A DNA stretch of 64,000 nt, taken from the NCBI GenBank assembly GCA_902613755.1, contig CACMIH010000007.1:1-64000 (forward strand), in the 5' to 3' direction. The DNA is from an uncultured Pelagibacteraceae bacterium. Lineage in GTDB: Bacteria > Pseudomonadota > Alphaproteobacteria > Pelagibacterales > Pelagibacteraceae. Position numbers and translations under genes: made by a program. Position 1 is the first letter of the stretch. Every line of letters begins with the position of its first letter. The notes under the pieces were generated by a model, which did not search any database, was not told the origin of the DNA, and worked only from the letters and a program-made list of their open reading frames with translations. Positions 8,188 to 16,677 of the stretch are shown in pieces.

Positions 8188-9165
8188 CTAAACAGTATTA
8201 ATTTTTCTTTCCCAATTTATTGCGCTGTTAATTATTTTTTTTATATCGTTATGTTTTGGTTTCCATTTTAAAAGTTTATTAAATTTATTTGTATTCGAAT
8301 AAACTTCAGCTATATCTCCAGGTCGTCTTTTTTTAAATTGGATACGAACATTATTTTTTAATTTTTTATATATATTTACTATTTCTTTTACCGAATATCC
8401 CACACCATAACCACAATTTAGAAGAATAGATTTTTTTTTATTTTTTACGTAATTTAAACTTTTAATATGTATATTTGCTAAATCTGATACATGTATATAA
8501 TCTCTTACACAAGTCCCATCTTTTGTTTTATAGTTATCACCATAAATTTTAACTATTGGATTTTTTCTTAAAGATTGAATTGCTAGATTTTTAACTAAGT
8601 GACCATGTGATTTTTCTACTTCACCTAACTTTCCAGAGTTACTTGCTCCTGCAACATTAAAGTATCTGAGAATTGCATATTTATATTTGAATCTAGATGA
8701 ATATTTTTTAATTAATTCCTCACATTTGTATTTAGTAAAGGCATAATAGTTTTTTGGATTTGCCCTTTTTTTTTCACTTACGCTTCCTTTAACATTGCCA
8801 TATACTGAGCATGTTGATGAAAATATAAAGTACTTTATATTTGTTTTTTCACATGCCAAAACTAAATTTTTACTTCCTATGAAATTATTCTTATAATATT
8901 TTTTTTTGTTTTTTTCCGATTCACTTATATTTAAGCAACCAGCAAGATGTATTATTACCTGGATATTGAAGTTTATTATAATTTTCTTTAATAACTTAAT
9001 ATTTTTTATATCGCCTTTTATAAATTTTGCTTTTTTGTTAACTAACATCTTTCGACCTGTTGATAAATTATCATAGATTAAAATCTTATTTTTCTTATTT
9101 TTAACAAGTTGTTCAACTATATGGCTGCCAATATAACCTGCTCCTCCAGTGACTAAAATATTCAT
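8188..9165 (-). CDS. galE: UDP-glucose 4-epimerase
   Basis: An extended SDR epimerase beginning MNILVTGGAGYIGSHIVEQL, with the GxxGxxG NAD site at the start, the SSTCSVYG segment, catalytic YYAFTKYK (YxxxK), RYFNVAGA and VRDYIHVSDLA, all typical of GalE. It interconverts UDP-glucose and UDP-galactose for surface glycans. The frame is open further upstream to 9228, but that would overlap the divergent gene at 9203 and add an uncharacteristic hydrophobic leader. The ATG at 9165 puts the nucleotide-binding strand at residue 2 and is preferred, giving 325 residues. Only 37 bases separate it from the divergent start. Confidence 0.9.
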   Translation of the reverse strand: MNILVTGGAGYIGSHIVEQLVKNKKNKILIYDNLSTGRKMLVNKKAKFIKGDIKNIKLLKKIIINFNIQVIIHLAGCLNISESEKNKKKYYKNNFIGSKNLVLACEKTNIKYFIFSSTCSVYGNVKGSVSEKKRANPKNYYAFTKYKCEELIKKYSSRFKYKYAILRYFNVAGASNSGKLGEVEKSHGHLVKNLAIQSLRKNPIVKIYGDNYKTKDGTCVRDYIHVSDLANIHIKSLNYVKNKKKSILLNCGYGVGYSVKEIVNIYKKLKNNVRIQFKKRRPGDIAEVYSNTNKFNKLLKWKPKHNDIKKIINSAINWERKINTV

Positions 9166-9202
9166 ATAAAAAAAAATAAATTGAAATATAATTAACTTAA
9201 AT

Positions 9203-11647
9203 ATGTCAAATTTTCTTCCAAAAAGCACAAAGGTAGTTGTAATTGGAGGAGGTGTTGCCGGGACCTCTTGCGCATATCATTTAGCTAAGTTTGGTTGGAA
9301 AGATGTAGTTTTACTGGAAAGAGATCAATTAACTTCTGGAACTACTTGGCATGCTGCGGGATTAATAGGGCAATTAGGAGCCAGCTCAACTATAACGAAA
9401 CTAAGAAAATATTCTTTAGATCTATACAAAGAACTTGAAAAAACTACAGGTTTGTCAACTGGCCTGAAACAAAACGGAGCAATAACTGTTGCTTCATCCA
9501 ATGAGAGAATGCAGGAGTTATTAAGACAAGCTACAACAGCACAACTATCTAATGTTGAAGTTGAGGTTTTAAATCAACAAAGAATAAAAGAATTATATCC
9601 TGTAGTAAAAAACGATGATTTAGTTGGTGGTGTCTACATGCCAAAGGATGGTCAGGCAGATCCGGTTGGAGTTACTAATGTATTGGCTAAAGCAGCTAAA
9701 ATGTTGGGTGTTAAAATATTTGAGAAATCACCAGTAAAAAAAATTTTAGTAAAAAATAATCGAATATGTGGTGTTGAAACTTATCAGGGAAAAATTGATT
9801 GCGAATATGTGGTTTTAGCTACAGGAATGTGGTCTCGACAAATTGGAGAAGATATTGGTGTTAGTGTTCCGCTATATCCTAATGAGCACTTCTATGTGAT
9901 TACAGAACCAATCAAAGATCTTCCTAAAGATCTACCTGTTTTAAGGGATTACAATGCTTGTCTGTATTTAAAAGAAGATGCTGGAAAAATGTTAGTTGGA
10001 ATTTTTGAACCTAATGCTAAACCTGCATTTAAAGATAGTGGAAGAGTTCCTAATAATTTTTCATTTGGAGAATTTCCTGATGATTTTGATCACTTTGAAC
10101 CATACCTTGAAAAATCTTTTCATAGACTCCCAATGTTAGAAAATGCAGGAATAAGAAAATTTTTTTCAGGTCCCGAGTCTTTTACACCTGACACTCAGTA
10201 CTTATTAGGAGAAACTCCAGAAGTAAAAAATCTATATACATGTTGTGGTTTTAATAGCATAGGAATAGCAAGTTCTGGGGGAGCAGGTAGAGTAACAGCA
10301 GAATGGATCATAAATGGTCATATCAATGAGGATTTATTTTCATTAGATATAAAAAGATTCCAAAAGTTTCATTCATCTAAAAAATTCATTATGGAGAGAG
10401 TTTCAGAAACTTTAGGAGATCTATATGGTATGCATTGGCCATATAAACAACATGAAACTTCGAGAAACGAAAGGTTATTACCTTATCATGATGAATTAAA
10501 AAAAGCAGGTGCATGTTTTGGAGTTGCTGGAGGTTTTGAAAGACCTATGTGGTACTGTTTGAATGGAGAAGAACCAAAGTATAATTATAGTTTTAATTAT
10601 CAAAATTGGTACCCATCTGCAAAACATGAAACAATAAATGCTAGAAAAAATGTCGGACTTTTTGATTTTTCAACTTTTTCTAAATTTGACTTAAAAGGTG
10701 AAAAAACTCATAGTGAATTACAAAAAATTTGTACAGCTAACATTAAAAATGAAATTGGAAAAACTACCTATACTCACATGCTTAATGAGGACGGTGGAAT
10801 AGAAACTGATTTAACTGTTGTTTGTATAGATAAAAATTATTTTAGAATAGTAAGTTCAGCTGCTACAAGAGAAAGAGATAAATTTCACATTTTAAAATAT
10901 TTATCTGAAGATGTAAAATTTTCTGATGTTACAGACGATATTTGTTGTCTGGGTTTATTTGGTCCTAAAAGTAGAGACATGATTCAAAAGATTAGTGATG
11001 AAGATTATTCACCAAAAAATTTTCAATTTGGATCAGGAAAAAATGTATTGATTGAGAATATAAAAGTTTGGGCACAAAGAATATCTTATGTGGGTGAACT
11101 TGGCTTTGAATTATATGTAAATAAAAACTATGCTTTGAATTTATATAAAATTTTAACTAATGAAGGCAAAAACTTTGGCTTGTCTCATTGCGGTATGCAT
11201 GCAATGGATACTATGAGAATGGAAAGTGGTTTTTTACATTGGGGCCATGACATTTCTCCAGAAGAAAATCAATATCAAGCAGGTTTAAATTTTACTATTA
11301 GTTATAAAAAAAATGTTAATTTTATAGGTAAAGACGCATTGTTAAAAATTAAAGACAAACCTTTAACAAAGACAATGATGATGTTTACATTAAAAGATAG
11401 TAAACCAGGTCAACCTTTGTTGTTACATGAAGAGCCCATATATTTAGATGATAAAATCATTGGAAGAACAACTTCAGGAAATTATTCATTCTGCTTTGAT
11501 AAAAATTTATCATTTGGCTATGTTAATTCAGGAAACACAATAGATACGCTTAAAGATAAAAATTTGTTCATAGAAGTAGAGAAGATCAAATATCCGATCG
11601 AAATTCTTTCAAAACCACTAAATACAAAAGATTTTAGAAAAATTTAG
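9203..11647 (+). CDS. dimethylglycine/sarcosine dehydrogenase-type FAD and folate enzyme
   Basis: This 814-residue protein has the four-part layout of DMGDH/SARDH: an N-terminal FAD oxidoreductase (VVVIGGGVAGTSCAYHL, residues about 10-26), with H50 in SGTTWHAAG matching the His that carries covalent FAD in this family; an FAO_M linker around 370-430; then a GcvT-like folate-binding region (about 430-700) and its C-terminal barrel (about 710-805). It would oxidatively demethylate dimethylglycine or sarcosine and pass the one-carbon unit to tetrahydrofolate, part of glycine betaine catabolism. Which methylated glycine is used cannot be read from sequence. No partner oxidase subunits are adjacent, consistent with the single-chain dehydrogenase type. 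Confidence 0.85.
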   Translation: MSNFLPKSTKVVVIGGGVAGTSCAYHLAKFGWKDVVLLERDQLTSGTTWHAAGLIGQLGASSTITKLRKYSLDLYKELEKTTGLSTGLKQNGAITVASSNERMQELLRQATTAQLSNVEVEVLNQQRIKELYPVVKNDDLVGGVYMPKDGQADPVGVTNVLAKAAKMLGVKIFEKSPVKKILVKNNRICGVETYQGKIDCEYVVLATGMWSRQIGEDIGVSVPLYPNEHFYVITEPIKDLPKDLPVLRDYNACLYLKEDAGKMLVGIFEPNAKPAFKDSGRVPNNFSFGEFPDDFDHFEPYLEKSFHRLPMLENAGIRKFFSGPESFTPDTQYLLGETPEVKNLYTCCGFNSIGIASSGGAGRVTAEWIINGHINEDLFSLDIKRFQKFHSSKKFIMERVSETLGDLYGMHWPYKQHETSRNERLLPYHDELKKAGACFGVAGGFERPMWYCLNGEEPKYNYSFNYQNWYPSAKHETINARKNVGLFDFSTFSKFDLKGEKTHSELQKICTANIKNEIGKTTYTHMLNEDGGIETDLTVVCIDKNYFRIVSSAATRERDKFHILKYLSEDVKFSDVTDDICCLGLFGPKSRDMIQKISDEDYSPKNFQFGSGKNVLIENIKVWAQRISYVGELGFELYVNKNYALNLYKILTNEGKNFGLSHCGMHAMDTMRMESGFLHWGHDISPEENQYQAGLNFTISYKKNVNFIGKDALLKIKDKPLTKTMMMFTLKDSKPGQPLLLHEEPIYLDDKIIGRTTSGNYSFCFDKNLSFGYVNSGNTIDTLKDKNLFIEVEKIKYPIEILSKPLNTKDFRKI

Positions 11648-11696
11648 TTAATTTTAATTTTATTGTATTTAAGTTAATTAGCTGGTTAAATTAACT

Positions 11697-11906
11697 GTGA
11701 AAAAAAACGATCAAGACAATTCATTATTTAATACTGATATTACTAGAAATAAAGATTTTGAAGTAGATAAGAATAAAACTACTAATGTAAACATTTTACT
11801 AAATAGAGTTCGATTAGATCAAAAAAGAACTTTAAAAAAAAGAATAATTTTTTCAATTATTTTAGCTAGTTTAGTTAGTTCGTTAGCTATTTATTTTATT
11901 ATTTAG
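11697..11906 (+). CDS. small single-pass membrane protein, paralogue of 572-769
   Basis: This 69-residue product starts at a GTG. It has a polar N-terminus, a basic linker (NVNILLNRVRLDQKRTLKKR, about residues 29-48) and a hydrophobic C-terminal helix (about 49-69). It shares the NV-[DN]-[VI]-L--R core, charged linker and II-S-I--SL helix start with the 65-residue protein at 572-769. It lies 49 bases after the dehydrogenase and 68 bases before a tRNA. Function unknown; the topology suggests a membrane-anchored accessory or small regulator. Confidence 0.55.
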   Translation: MKKNDQDNSLFNTDITRNKDFEVDKNKTTNVNILLNRVRLDQKRTLKKRIIFSIILASLVSSLAIYFII

Positions 11907-11931
11907 TTTAGAATTTGATTTAAAAAGTTTA

Positions 11932-11959
11932 TTGAAACAATAAAGATTTGTATTATAAA
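11932..11959 (+). promoter_or_regulatory. sigma70-type promoter for tRNA-Met
   Basis: TTGAAA (11932-11937) and TATAAA (11954-11959) are separated by 16 bases. The predicted start is near 11966, about 9 bases before the mature tRNA 5' end. Confidence 0.6.
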
Positions 11960-11974
11960 CCATCTATCAATTAT

Positions 11975-12051
11975 GGCGGGGTAGCTCAGTTGGTTAGAGC
12001 GCGGGACTCATAAGCCCGAGGTCAGTGGTTCGATCCCACTTCCCGCTACCA
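11975..12051 (+). tRNA. tRNA-Met (anticodon CAT), probably elongator
   Basis: A 77-base cloverleaf fits without gaps: acceptor GGCGGGG/TCCCGCT, D arm GCTC...GAGC, anticodon loop CTCATAA with CAT at 12009-12011, T arm AGTGG-TTCGATC-CCACT, and encoded CCA. The acceptor's first pair is G-U and not the C-A mismatch of initiator tRNA, so elongator Met is favoured. A lysidine-modified Ile tRNA would share the CAT anticodon and cannot be fully excluded. The 31-39 position is an A-G mismatch, slightly unusual. The 3' end is six bases from the next ATG. Confidence 0.95.
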
Positions 12052-12057
12052 AAAATT

Positions 12058-12576
12058 ATGAAAGATATTTATATAACTTGGGAAGATTATCATAAAAAGA
12101 TAGAGCAATTAGCTAAAAAAATTTATGATGATAATTTAAAATTTAATCAAATAATTTGTATTGCAAAAGGTGGATTAAGGGTTGGAGATATTTTTAGTAG
12201 ACTTTTTAATGTCCCTTTAGCCATTTTATCTGTTGAGTCTTACCATGGTGATAGTGATGATATAAAAAATCAACAAGGACAATTTACTTTTTCAAGAGAC
12301 TTAGCAAAAACTACTCCAAATTTAGGTTCACATGTTTTGTTAGTTGATGACTTAGCTGATTCTGGAAAAACTTTAATAAAAAGTATTAAATGGTTAGAAC
12401 ATTTTTATGGTTTTTATTTTGATGAAAAAATTAAAACTGCAGTTTTATGGCATAAATCAACTTCAAAATTTAAACCTGATTATTCTGTAGATTATTTAAA
12501 AGACTCTCCTTGGATACATATGCCTTTTGAGAAATATGAAACTACAAATATTAAAGATTTTAATTTTGAAAAATAA
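12058..12576 (+). CDS. purine (xanthine/hypoxanthine-type) phosphoribosyltransferase
   Basis: Starting from the ATG just after the tRNA gives 172 residues; the frame extends into the tRNA but that part is not protein-like. The protein shows a type I PRTase core: IICIAKGGLRVGDIFSRL near the N-terminus and the PRPP loop HVLLVDDLADSGKTLI. It most resembles Gpt-like xanthine/guanine or hypoxanthine salvage enzymes, transferring a purine base onto PRPP. GMP reductase lies convergently 1 base away, which fits purine salvage. The exact base specificity is uncertain. Confidence 0.75.
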   Translation: MKDIYITWEDYHKKIEQLAKKIYDDNLKFNQIICIAKGGLRVGDIFSRLFNVPLAILSVESYHGDSDDIKNQQGQFTFSRDLAKTTPNLGSHVLLVDDLADSGKTLIKSIKWLEHFYGFYFDEKIKTAVLWHKSTSKFKPDYSVDYLKDSPWIHMPFEKYETTNIKDFNFEK

Positions 12577-12577
12577 A

Positions 12578-13612
12578 TTATTTAATTAAACTGTCATTAA
12601 ATTGACTGGATACTCTAACGAAAGTTGTGCATTTACTTAATTGTTTAAGTGAAGGTGCACCAACATAAGTGCAGCTACTTCTTACACCACCAAGAATATT
12701 TAAAATTGTATCGTTAATTTTACCTCTGTATTTGACTCTTACTTTACGTCCTTCACTGCTTCGATAATCTGATAGTCCACCATAGTGTTTTTTATTAGCA
12801 ACTTCAGAGCTAGATCCATAGAACTCTATATATTTTTCTCCATTAACTTTAACTATTTTACCGTTACCTTCATTATGACCTGCAAGCATACCTCCAAGCA
12901 TTACAAAATCAGCACCACCTCCGAAACCTTTTGCTACATCACCAGGACATGTACATCCACCATCTGCAATTACATGTGCACCAAGTCCATGAGCAGCATC
13001 AGCACATTCGATTACAGCACTTAATTGTGGATAACCAACTCCAGTTTGAATTCTCGTTGTGCATACACTACCAGGTCCAATTCCAACTTTAACAATATCT
13101 GCACCACTTAGAACTAATTCTTGCGTCATATCAGCTGTAACTACATTACCAGCAATGATTGTTTTAGTAGGGTATTTATCCCTTACTGATTTAATAAAAT
13201 TTGTAAAATGTTCTGTGTATCCATTGGCAACGTCAATACAAATAAATTTAAAAAAACTAAATTCTTTAAGTACTTTATCTAAATTTTGAAAATCTTCTTT
13301 TTTTATACCAACACTAAGTGCAATATTGGGATATATTTTTTTTATATTTTTATTTTGTTTGATTTTTTTAACATCATGTTGTTTCGTTAAAGATGTGATC
13401 ATTCCATATTCATTTAATTTTTCAGCGACACTTAATTCTCCAACACCATCCATATTTGCAGCCATGATGGGAATTCCAGACCATTCATTTTTACTATATT
13501 TGAATCTATAAGTTCGTAAGAGATTTACATCTTTTCTACTTTTTAAAGTACTTCTCTTGGGTCTAAACAAAACGTCGGAGTAATCTAATTTTAATTCTTC
13601 TTCAATTCTCAT
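12578..13612 (-). CDS. guaC: GMP reductase (GuaC-type)
   Basis: From the ATG at 13612 this is a 344-residue IMPDH/GMPR-family barrel beginning RIEEELKLDYSDVLFRPKRS. It has PIMAANMDGVGE, the catalytic loop VKVGIGPGSVCTTR with its cysteine followed by QTGVGYPQLSAV, and GGMLAGH. There is no CBS-domain insert and the length equals GuaC (about 345), so it should reductively deaminate GMP to IMP with NADPH. An upstream in-frame extension to 13705 encodes an unconserved aromatic stretch and is rejected as the start. It is convergent with the phosphoribosyltransferase gene. Confidence 0.88.
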   Translation of the reverse strand: MRIEEELKLDYSDVLFRPKRSTLKSRKDVNLLRTYRFKYSKNEWSGIPIMAANMDGVGELSVAEKLNEYGMITSLTKQHDVKKIKQNKNIKKIYPNIALSVGIKKEDFQNLDKVLKEFSFFKFICIDVANGYTEHFTNFIKSVRDKYPTKTIIAGNVVTADMTQELVLSGADIVKVGIGPGSVCTTRIQTGVGYPQLSAVIECADAAHGLGAHVIADGGCTCPGDVAKGFGGGADFVMLGGMLAGHNEGNGKIVKVNGEKYIEFYGSSSEVANKKHYGGLSDYRSSEGRKVRVKYRGKINDTILNILGGVRSSCTYVGAPSLKQLSKCTTFVRVSSQFNDSLIK

Positions 13613-13786
13613 CGATCTAGAAAGTACCCTTGAAAAACAATAATTCAATTTAATAATTACCTGTGGATAAGTATTCAAATAAAAATAAAAACTAATATAA
13701 ATCAAGCTGAATTTAATACTCTAGTAACTCATTCTATTATACTTTTGATCACTCAAAAATAAGCAAATTATAAATAAATAATAAAT

Positions 13787-14635
13787 TTACTTTCCAACGA
13801 TATAGTCGATCATATTTTTAATAGAGCTATTCTTAGGCTTCCATCCAGGAACATTTTTAAATTTTAATATTTTATAATTTGAAATTTTATTGCTATTCAA
13901 TTTGAATTTAATTTTTCTAGAAGCAGTTTTGTTAAAATTTGAAATTAATTTAATTATATCAGTTTTTTTCTTATTCAATATTGAATAATCAGAAGATTTT
14001 AAATTTTTTTTCAATAAAATACCAATTGCATTTACAATATCATTCACATTAACTAAGTTAATTATTATTTTCTTAGATAAAAAAATAGTTGTTTTTTTAT
14101 TTTTGTAATCTTCTTTAATTGTTTTAAATAGTTTAAGTCTTTTATCATTTTCTCCAAAAGTTTCTGATAAATATAAATTATAAAATTTAACATTTTTTAA
14201 TTTTTTTTTATAAAAATTTATAATAGTTGAAAAAGCTGATTTATATGCAGCATATAAATTAGCTGGATTATTTTTAATCCCATCATGGTTTTCCCAAACA
14301 GTTGTAAGATTTATGAATTTTTTACAATAATTAATGTTTTTATTTTCTAGTATAATATTTCCTAACAATAAATTTGCCTCGATCATTTTATTAATGTCAT
14401 CGAAATTGTGATTTTTTTTATAATGAGTTGCACAGTGTATTATTGCAAAAAATTTTTTTTGATCTAATTTTTTTTTTAATCTATTGAGATCACTAAAATA
14501 AAAATTATGAACATTTTTTATTTTTTTTATATTTTTAGATCTAACTAGGTTATATATTTGATAACTTTTTGATAATTCTTTTAGAATATTTGATCCTACA
14601 AAGCCTGTTCCACCTGTAAGTAAAACTTTTTTCAT
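13787..14635 (-). CDS. NAD(P)-dependent sugar epimerase/reductase (CDP-sugar 4-reductase-like)
   Basis: This 282-residue SDR begins KKVLLTGGTGFVGSNILKEL (NAD site), has AIIHCATHYKK and a YAAYKSAF catalytic Tyr/Lys, and ends with a GWKPKNSSIKNMIDYI tail typical of extended SDRs acting on nucleotide sugars. It resembles CDP-abequose/paratose synthases and dTDP-4-keto-sugar reductases. It lies next to apt, divergent from the CDP-sugar genes starting at 15315, so it is a plausible final 4-ketoreductase of that pathway. The substrate is inferred. It is very Lys/Asn/Ile-rich with many homopolymer codons. Confidence 0.7.
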   Translation of the reverse strand: MKKVLLTGGTGFVGSNILKELSKSYQIYNLVRSKNIKKIKNVHNFYFSDLNRLKKKLDQKKFFAIIHCATHYKKNHNFDDINKMIEANLLLGNIILENKNINYCKKFINLTTVWENHDGIKNNPANLYAAYKSAFSTIINFYKKKLKNVKFYNLYLSETFGENDKRLKLFKTIKEDYKNKKTTIFLSKKIIINLVNVNDIVNAIGILLKKNLKSSDYSILNKKKTDIIKLISNFNKTASRKIKFKLNSNKISNYKILKFKNVPGWKPKNSSIKNMIDYIVGK

Positions 14636-14638
14636 ATT

Positions 14639-15166
14639 TTAATGACCTGGAAAATTTATCAGATTTTCTACTTTATAACCATTTTTTATTAATTTATCAG
14701 AACCACCTAAATCAAATAGATTAATAACAAAAATAAATGCAGCTACTTTACCACTTGATAATTTAATAAGTTTTGCAGCAGCCTCCGCTGTTCCTCCTGT
14801 AGCTATGAGATCATCAATAATTAAAATAGACTCTTTTTTTTTTATGGAGTCTTTATGAATTTCAATAGTAGCAGTTCCATACTCTAGTTCAAAATCTACA
14901 GAATATGTTTTAGCGGGTAGTTTGTTTTTCTTTCTCAGCATAATAAAGGGTTTTTTTAGTATATAAGAAACAGCAGAAGCAAAAATAAATCCTCTAGACT
15001 CTATAGCTGCAATTTTATCAACCTTAAATTTTTTTGATCTTTTTACTATTTCCTTGATTGTTGATATGAACGCTTTTTCGTTTTTAATCAAAGTGCTAAT
15101 ATCTCGAAATAAAATACCTTTTTTTGGATAATCTTTGACTGATCTTATATATTTTTTTAAGTCCAT
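14639..15166 (-). CDS. apt: adenine phosphoribosyltransferase
   Basis: This 175-residue enzyme converts adenine and PRPP to AMP. It contains VKDYPKKGILFRDIST and IAAIESRGFIFASAV, the latter typical of Apt, and the PRPP-binding loop ESILIIDDLIATGGTAEAA. It starts at 15166 and is followed 3 bases later by the sugar reductase gene, an odd operon partner. Adenine is the by-product of the MTA phosphorylase encoded about 6 kb away, so Apt can complete recovery of both halves of MTA. Confidence 0.92.
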   Translation of the reverse strand: MDLKKYIRSVKDYPKKGILFRDISTLIKNEKAFISTIKEIVKRSKKFKVDKIAAIESRGFIFASAVSYILKKPFIMLRKKNKLPAKTYSVDFELEYGTATIEIHKDSIKKKESILIIDDLIATGGTAEAAAKLIKLSSGKVAAFIFVINLFDLGGSDKLIKNGYKVENLINFPGH

Positions 15167-15314
15167 TTGTTAAAATTGTTTTTTATAGATATATATATTT
15201 ACATAAAATAAATTAAAACTTAATTATATATATATATTTTATTAATATATATTCTTGGTAAAATTTTTTGTTTTTTGTATTTAAAAATTCTTATTAAGAG
15301 TAAGAAAGAAAAAA

Positions 15315-16088
15315 ATGAAAGCAGTAATACTTGCAGGTGGCTTTGGAACCAGAATATCTGAGGAAACTTATTTAAAGCCAAAACCAATGGTTGAAATAGG
15401 TGGTATGCCAATATTGTGGCATATAATGAAACTATATTCACAAAATGGTATAAACGAATTTATAATTTGCTGTGGATATAAGGGCTATATTATAAAAGAA
15501 TATTTTAAAAATTATTCTCTACATTCATCAGATATTACTATTGATATTAAAAAGAATAAGATGGAAGTTCATAAAAGAAGAGCAGAGAATTGGAAAATAA
15601 CTTTAGTAGATACTGGAGAATACACTAGCACTGGCGGTAGATTAAAAAGAGTAAGCAAATATTTGAATAATGAAAAAAATTTTTGTTTCACTTATGGAGA
15701 TGGATTAAGCGATATAAACATTAGAGAAAGTATAAAATTTCATATAAATCAAAAAAAACTTGTAACTCTTAGTGGTGTTCAAGCACCAGGAAGATACGGT
15801 TCATTAGATTGTGATGGAATTCAAGTTAAAAGTTTTGTTGAAAAACCTAAAGGGGAGAATTCATACATCAATGGAGGTTTTTTTGTAATTTCTAAAAAAG
15901 CTTTAAAATATATTAAAGGTGATGATACAAGTTGGGAAATTGATACTTTAAAAATTATTGCAAAAAAAAAAGAGTTAATAGCTTACAAACATAAGGGCTT
16001 TTGGCACGCTATGGATACACTTAGGGATAAAAATTATTTGGAAAATCTCTGGAGCCAGAAAAAAGCACCCTGGAAATTATGGGACTAG
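15315..16088 (+). CDS. rfbF: glucose-1-phosphate cytidylyltransferase
   Basis: This 257-residue nucleotidyltransferase starts MKAVILAGGFGTRISEET with the GGxGTR signature. It has KPKPMVEIGGMPILWHIMK and the GDGLSDINI metal site. The WKITLVDTG and GGRLKRV segments are typical of RfbF. It makes CDP-glucose from CTP and glucose-1-phosphate, the entry to CDP-deoxysugars, and the dehydratase at 17902-18969 is its expected next step. It is the first gene of the island's plus-strand operon, preceded by an almost pure A/T spacer of about 150 bases containing an alternating TA run. Confidence 0.92.
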   Translation: MKAVILAGGFGTRISEETYLKPKPMVEIGGMPILWHIMKLYSQNGINEFIICCGYKGYIIKEYFKNYSLHSSDITIDIKKNKMEVHKRRAENWKITLVDTGEYTSTGGRLKRVSKYLNNEKNFCFTYGDGLSDINIRESIKFHINQKKLVTLSGVQAPGRYGSLDCDGIQVKSFVEKPKGENSYINGGFFVISKKALKYIKGDDTSWEIDTLKIIAKKKELIAYKHKGFWHAMDTLRDKNYLENLWSQKKAPWKLWD

Positions 16089-16116
16089 TTTTTTAAAAAA
16101 TAACTCATACTTTTCT

Positions 16117-16677
16117 ATGAAAAAATTCAAAATTAAAAATACTAAATTAAAAGATGCTAAAATAATTGTCAGAGTTGAGAATCAAGACAAAAGAGGGTAT
16201 TTATCTAGATTATTTTGTTTTGATGAATTATCTAAATTAAATAAAAATAACAAATTAAAACAGATAAATTTAAGCTACACATCAAAAAAAAAAACTTTTA
16301 GAGGATTTCATTATCAACTAAATCCTTATTCTGAGGTTAAATACGTAACTTGTTTACAGGGAAAAATTTTTGATATTATTATCGATCTAAGGAAAAAATC
16401 TCCAACTTTTTTAAAAGCCCATTGTGAAATTTTATCAGAAAAAGATAATAAAACTTTATTTGTTCCAAAAGGATTTGCTCATGGTTTTTTTAGTTTAGTA
16501 GATAATTGTAAAATCCTATATTTTCATACAGAAAGATATAATTCCAAATTTGAGAGAGGAATTAACTTAAATGATCCATTATTAAAAATAAATTTACCAC
16601 ACCCACCATCACATATTTCGAAAAGAGACCAAAATTTTGAATTTTTAACCAATAATTTTAAAGGTATTAAAGTTTAA
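16117..16677 (+). CDS. dTDP-4-dehydrorhamnose 3,5-epimerase-like (RmlC family)
   Basis: This 186-residue cupin has FRGFHYQ with the catalytic His, VTCLQGKIFDIIIDLRKKSPTF, and FVPKGFAHGFFSL, all characteristic of RmlC-type NDP-4-keto-6-deoxysugar epimerases. In this cluster the likely substrate is the CDP-4-keto-6-deoxyglucose made by RfbF and RfbG, or its C-methylated product. An uninterrupted run of 11 A residues (16284-16294) encodes three lysines just before the catalytic motif and could be a slippage site. The stop overlaps the next gene's ATG (TAATG). Confidence 0.82.
   Translation: MKKFKIKNTKLKDAKIIVRVENQDKRGYLSRLFCFDELSKLNKNNKLKQINLSYTSKKKTFRGFHYQLNPYSEVKYVTCLQGKIFDIIIDLRKKSPTFLKAHCEILSEKDNKTLFVPKGFAHGFFSLVDNCKILYFHTERYNSKFERGINLNDPLLKINLPHPPSHISKRDQNFEFLTNNFKGIKV

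Noticed and set aside
9166..9228. Upstream extension of galE beyond the ATG at 9165.
   Set aside because: It overlaps the divergent gene at 9203 and adds a hydrophobic leader not found in GalE, a cytosolic enzyme.
12025..12057. N-terminal extension of the phosphoribosyltransferase frame into the tRNA gene.
   Set aside because: The extra codons are tRNA sequence; the conserved protein fits the ATG at 12058.
13613..13705. N-terminal extension of the GMP reductase frame.
   Set aside because: It is aromatic, low-complexity and outside the family; the length from 13612 matches GuaC.
15220..15441. Minus-strand 73-codon frame across the rfbF start.
   Set aside because: It overlaps the strongly supported cytidylyltransferase N-terminus and is hydrophobic by chance.
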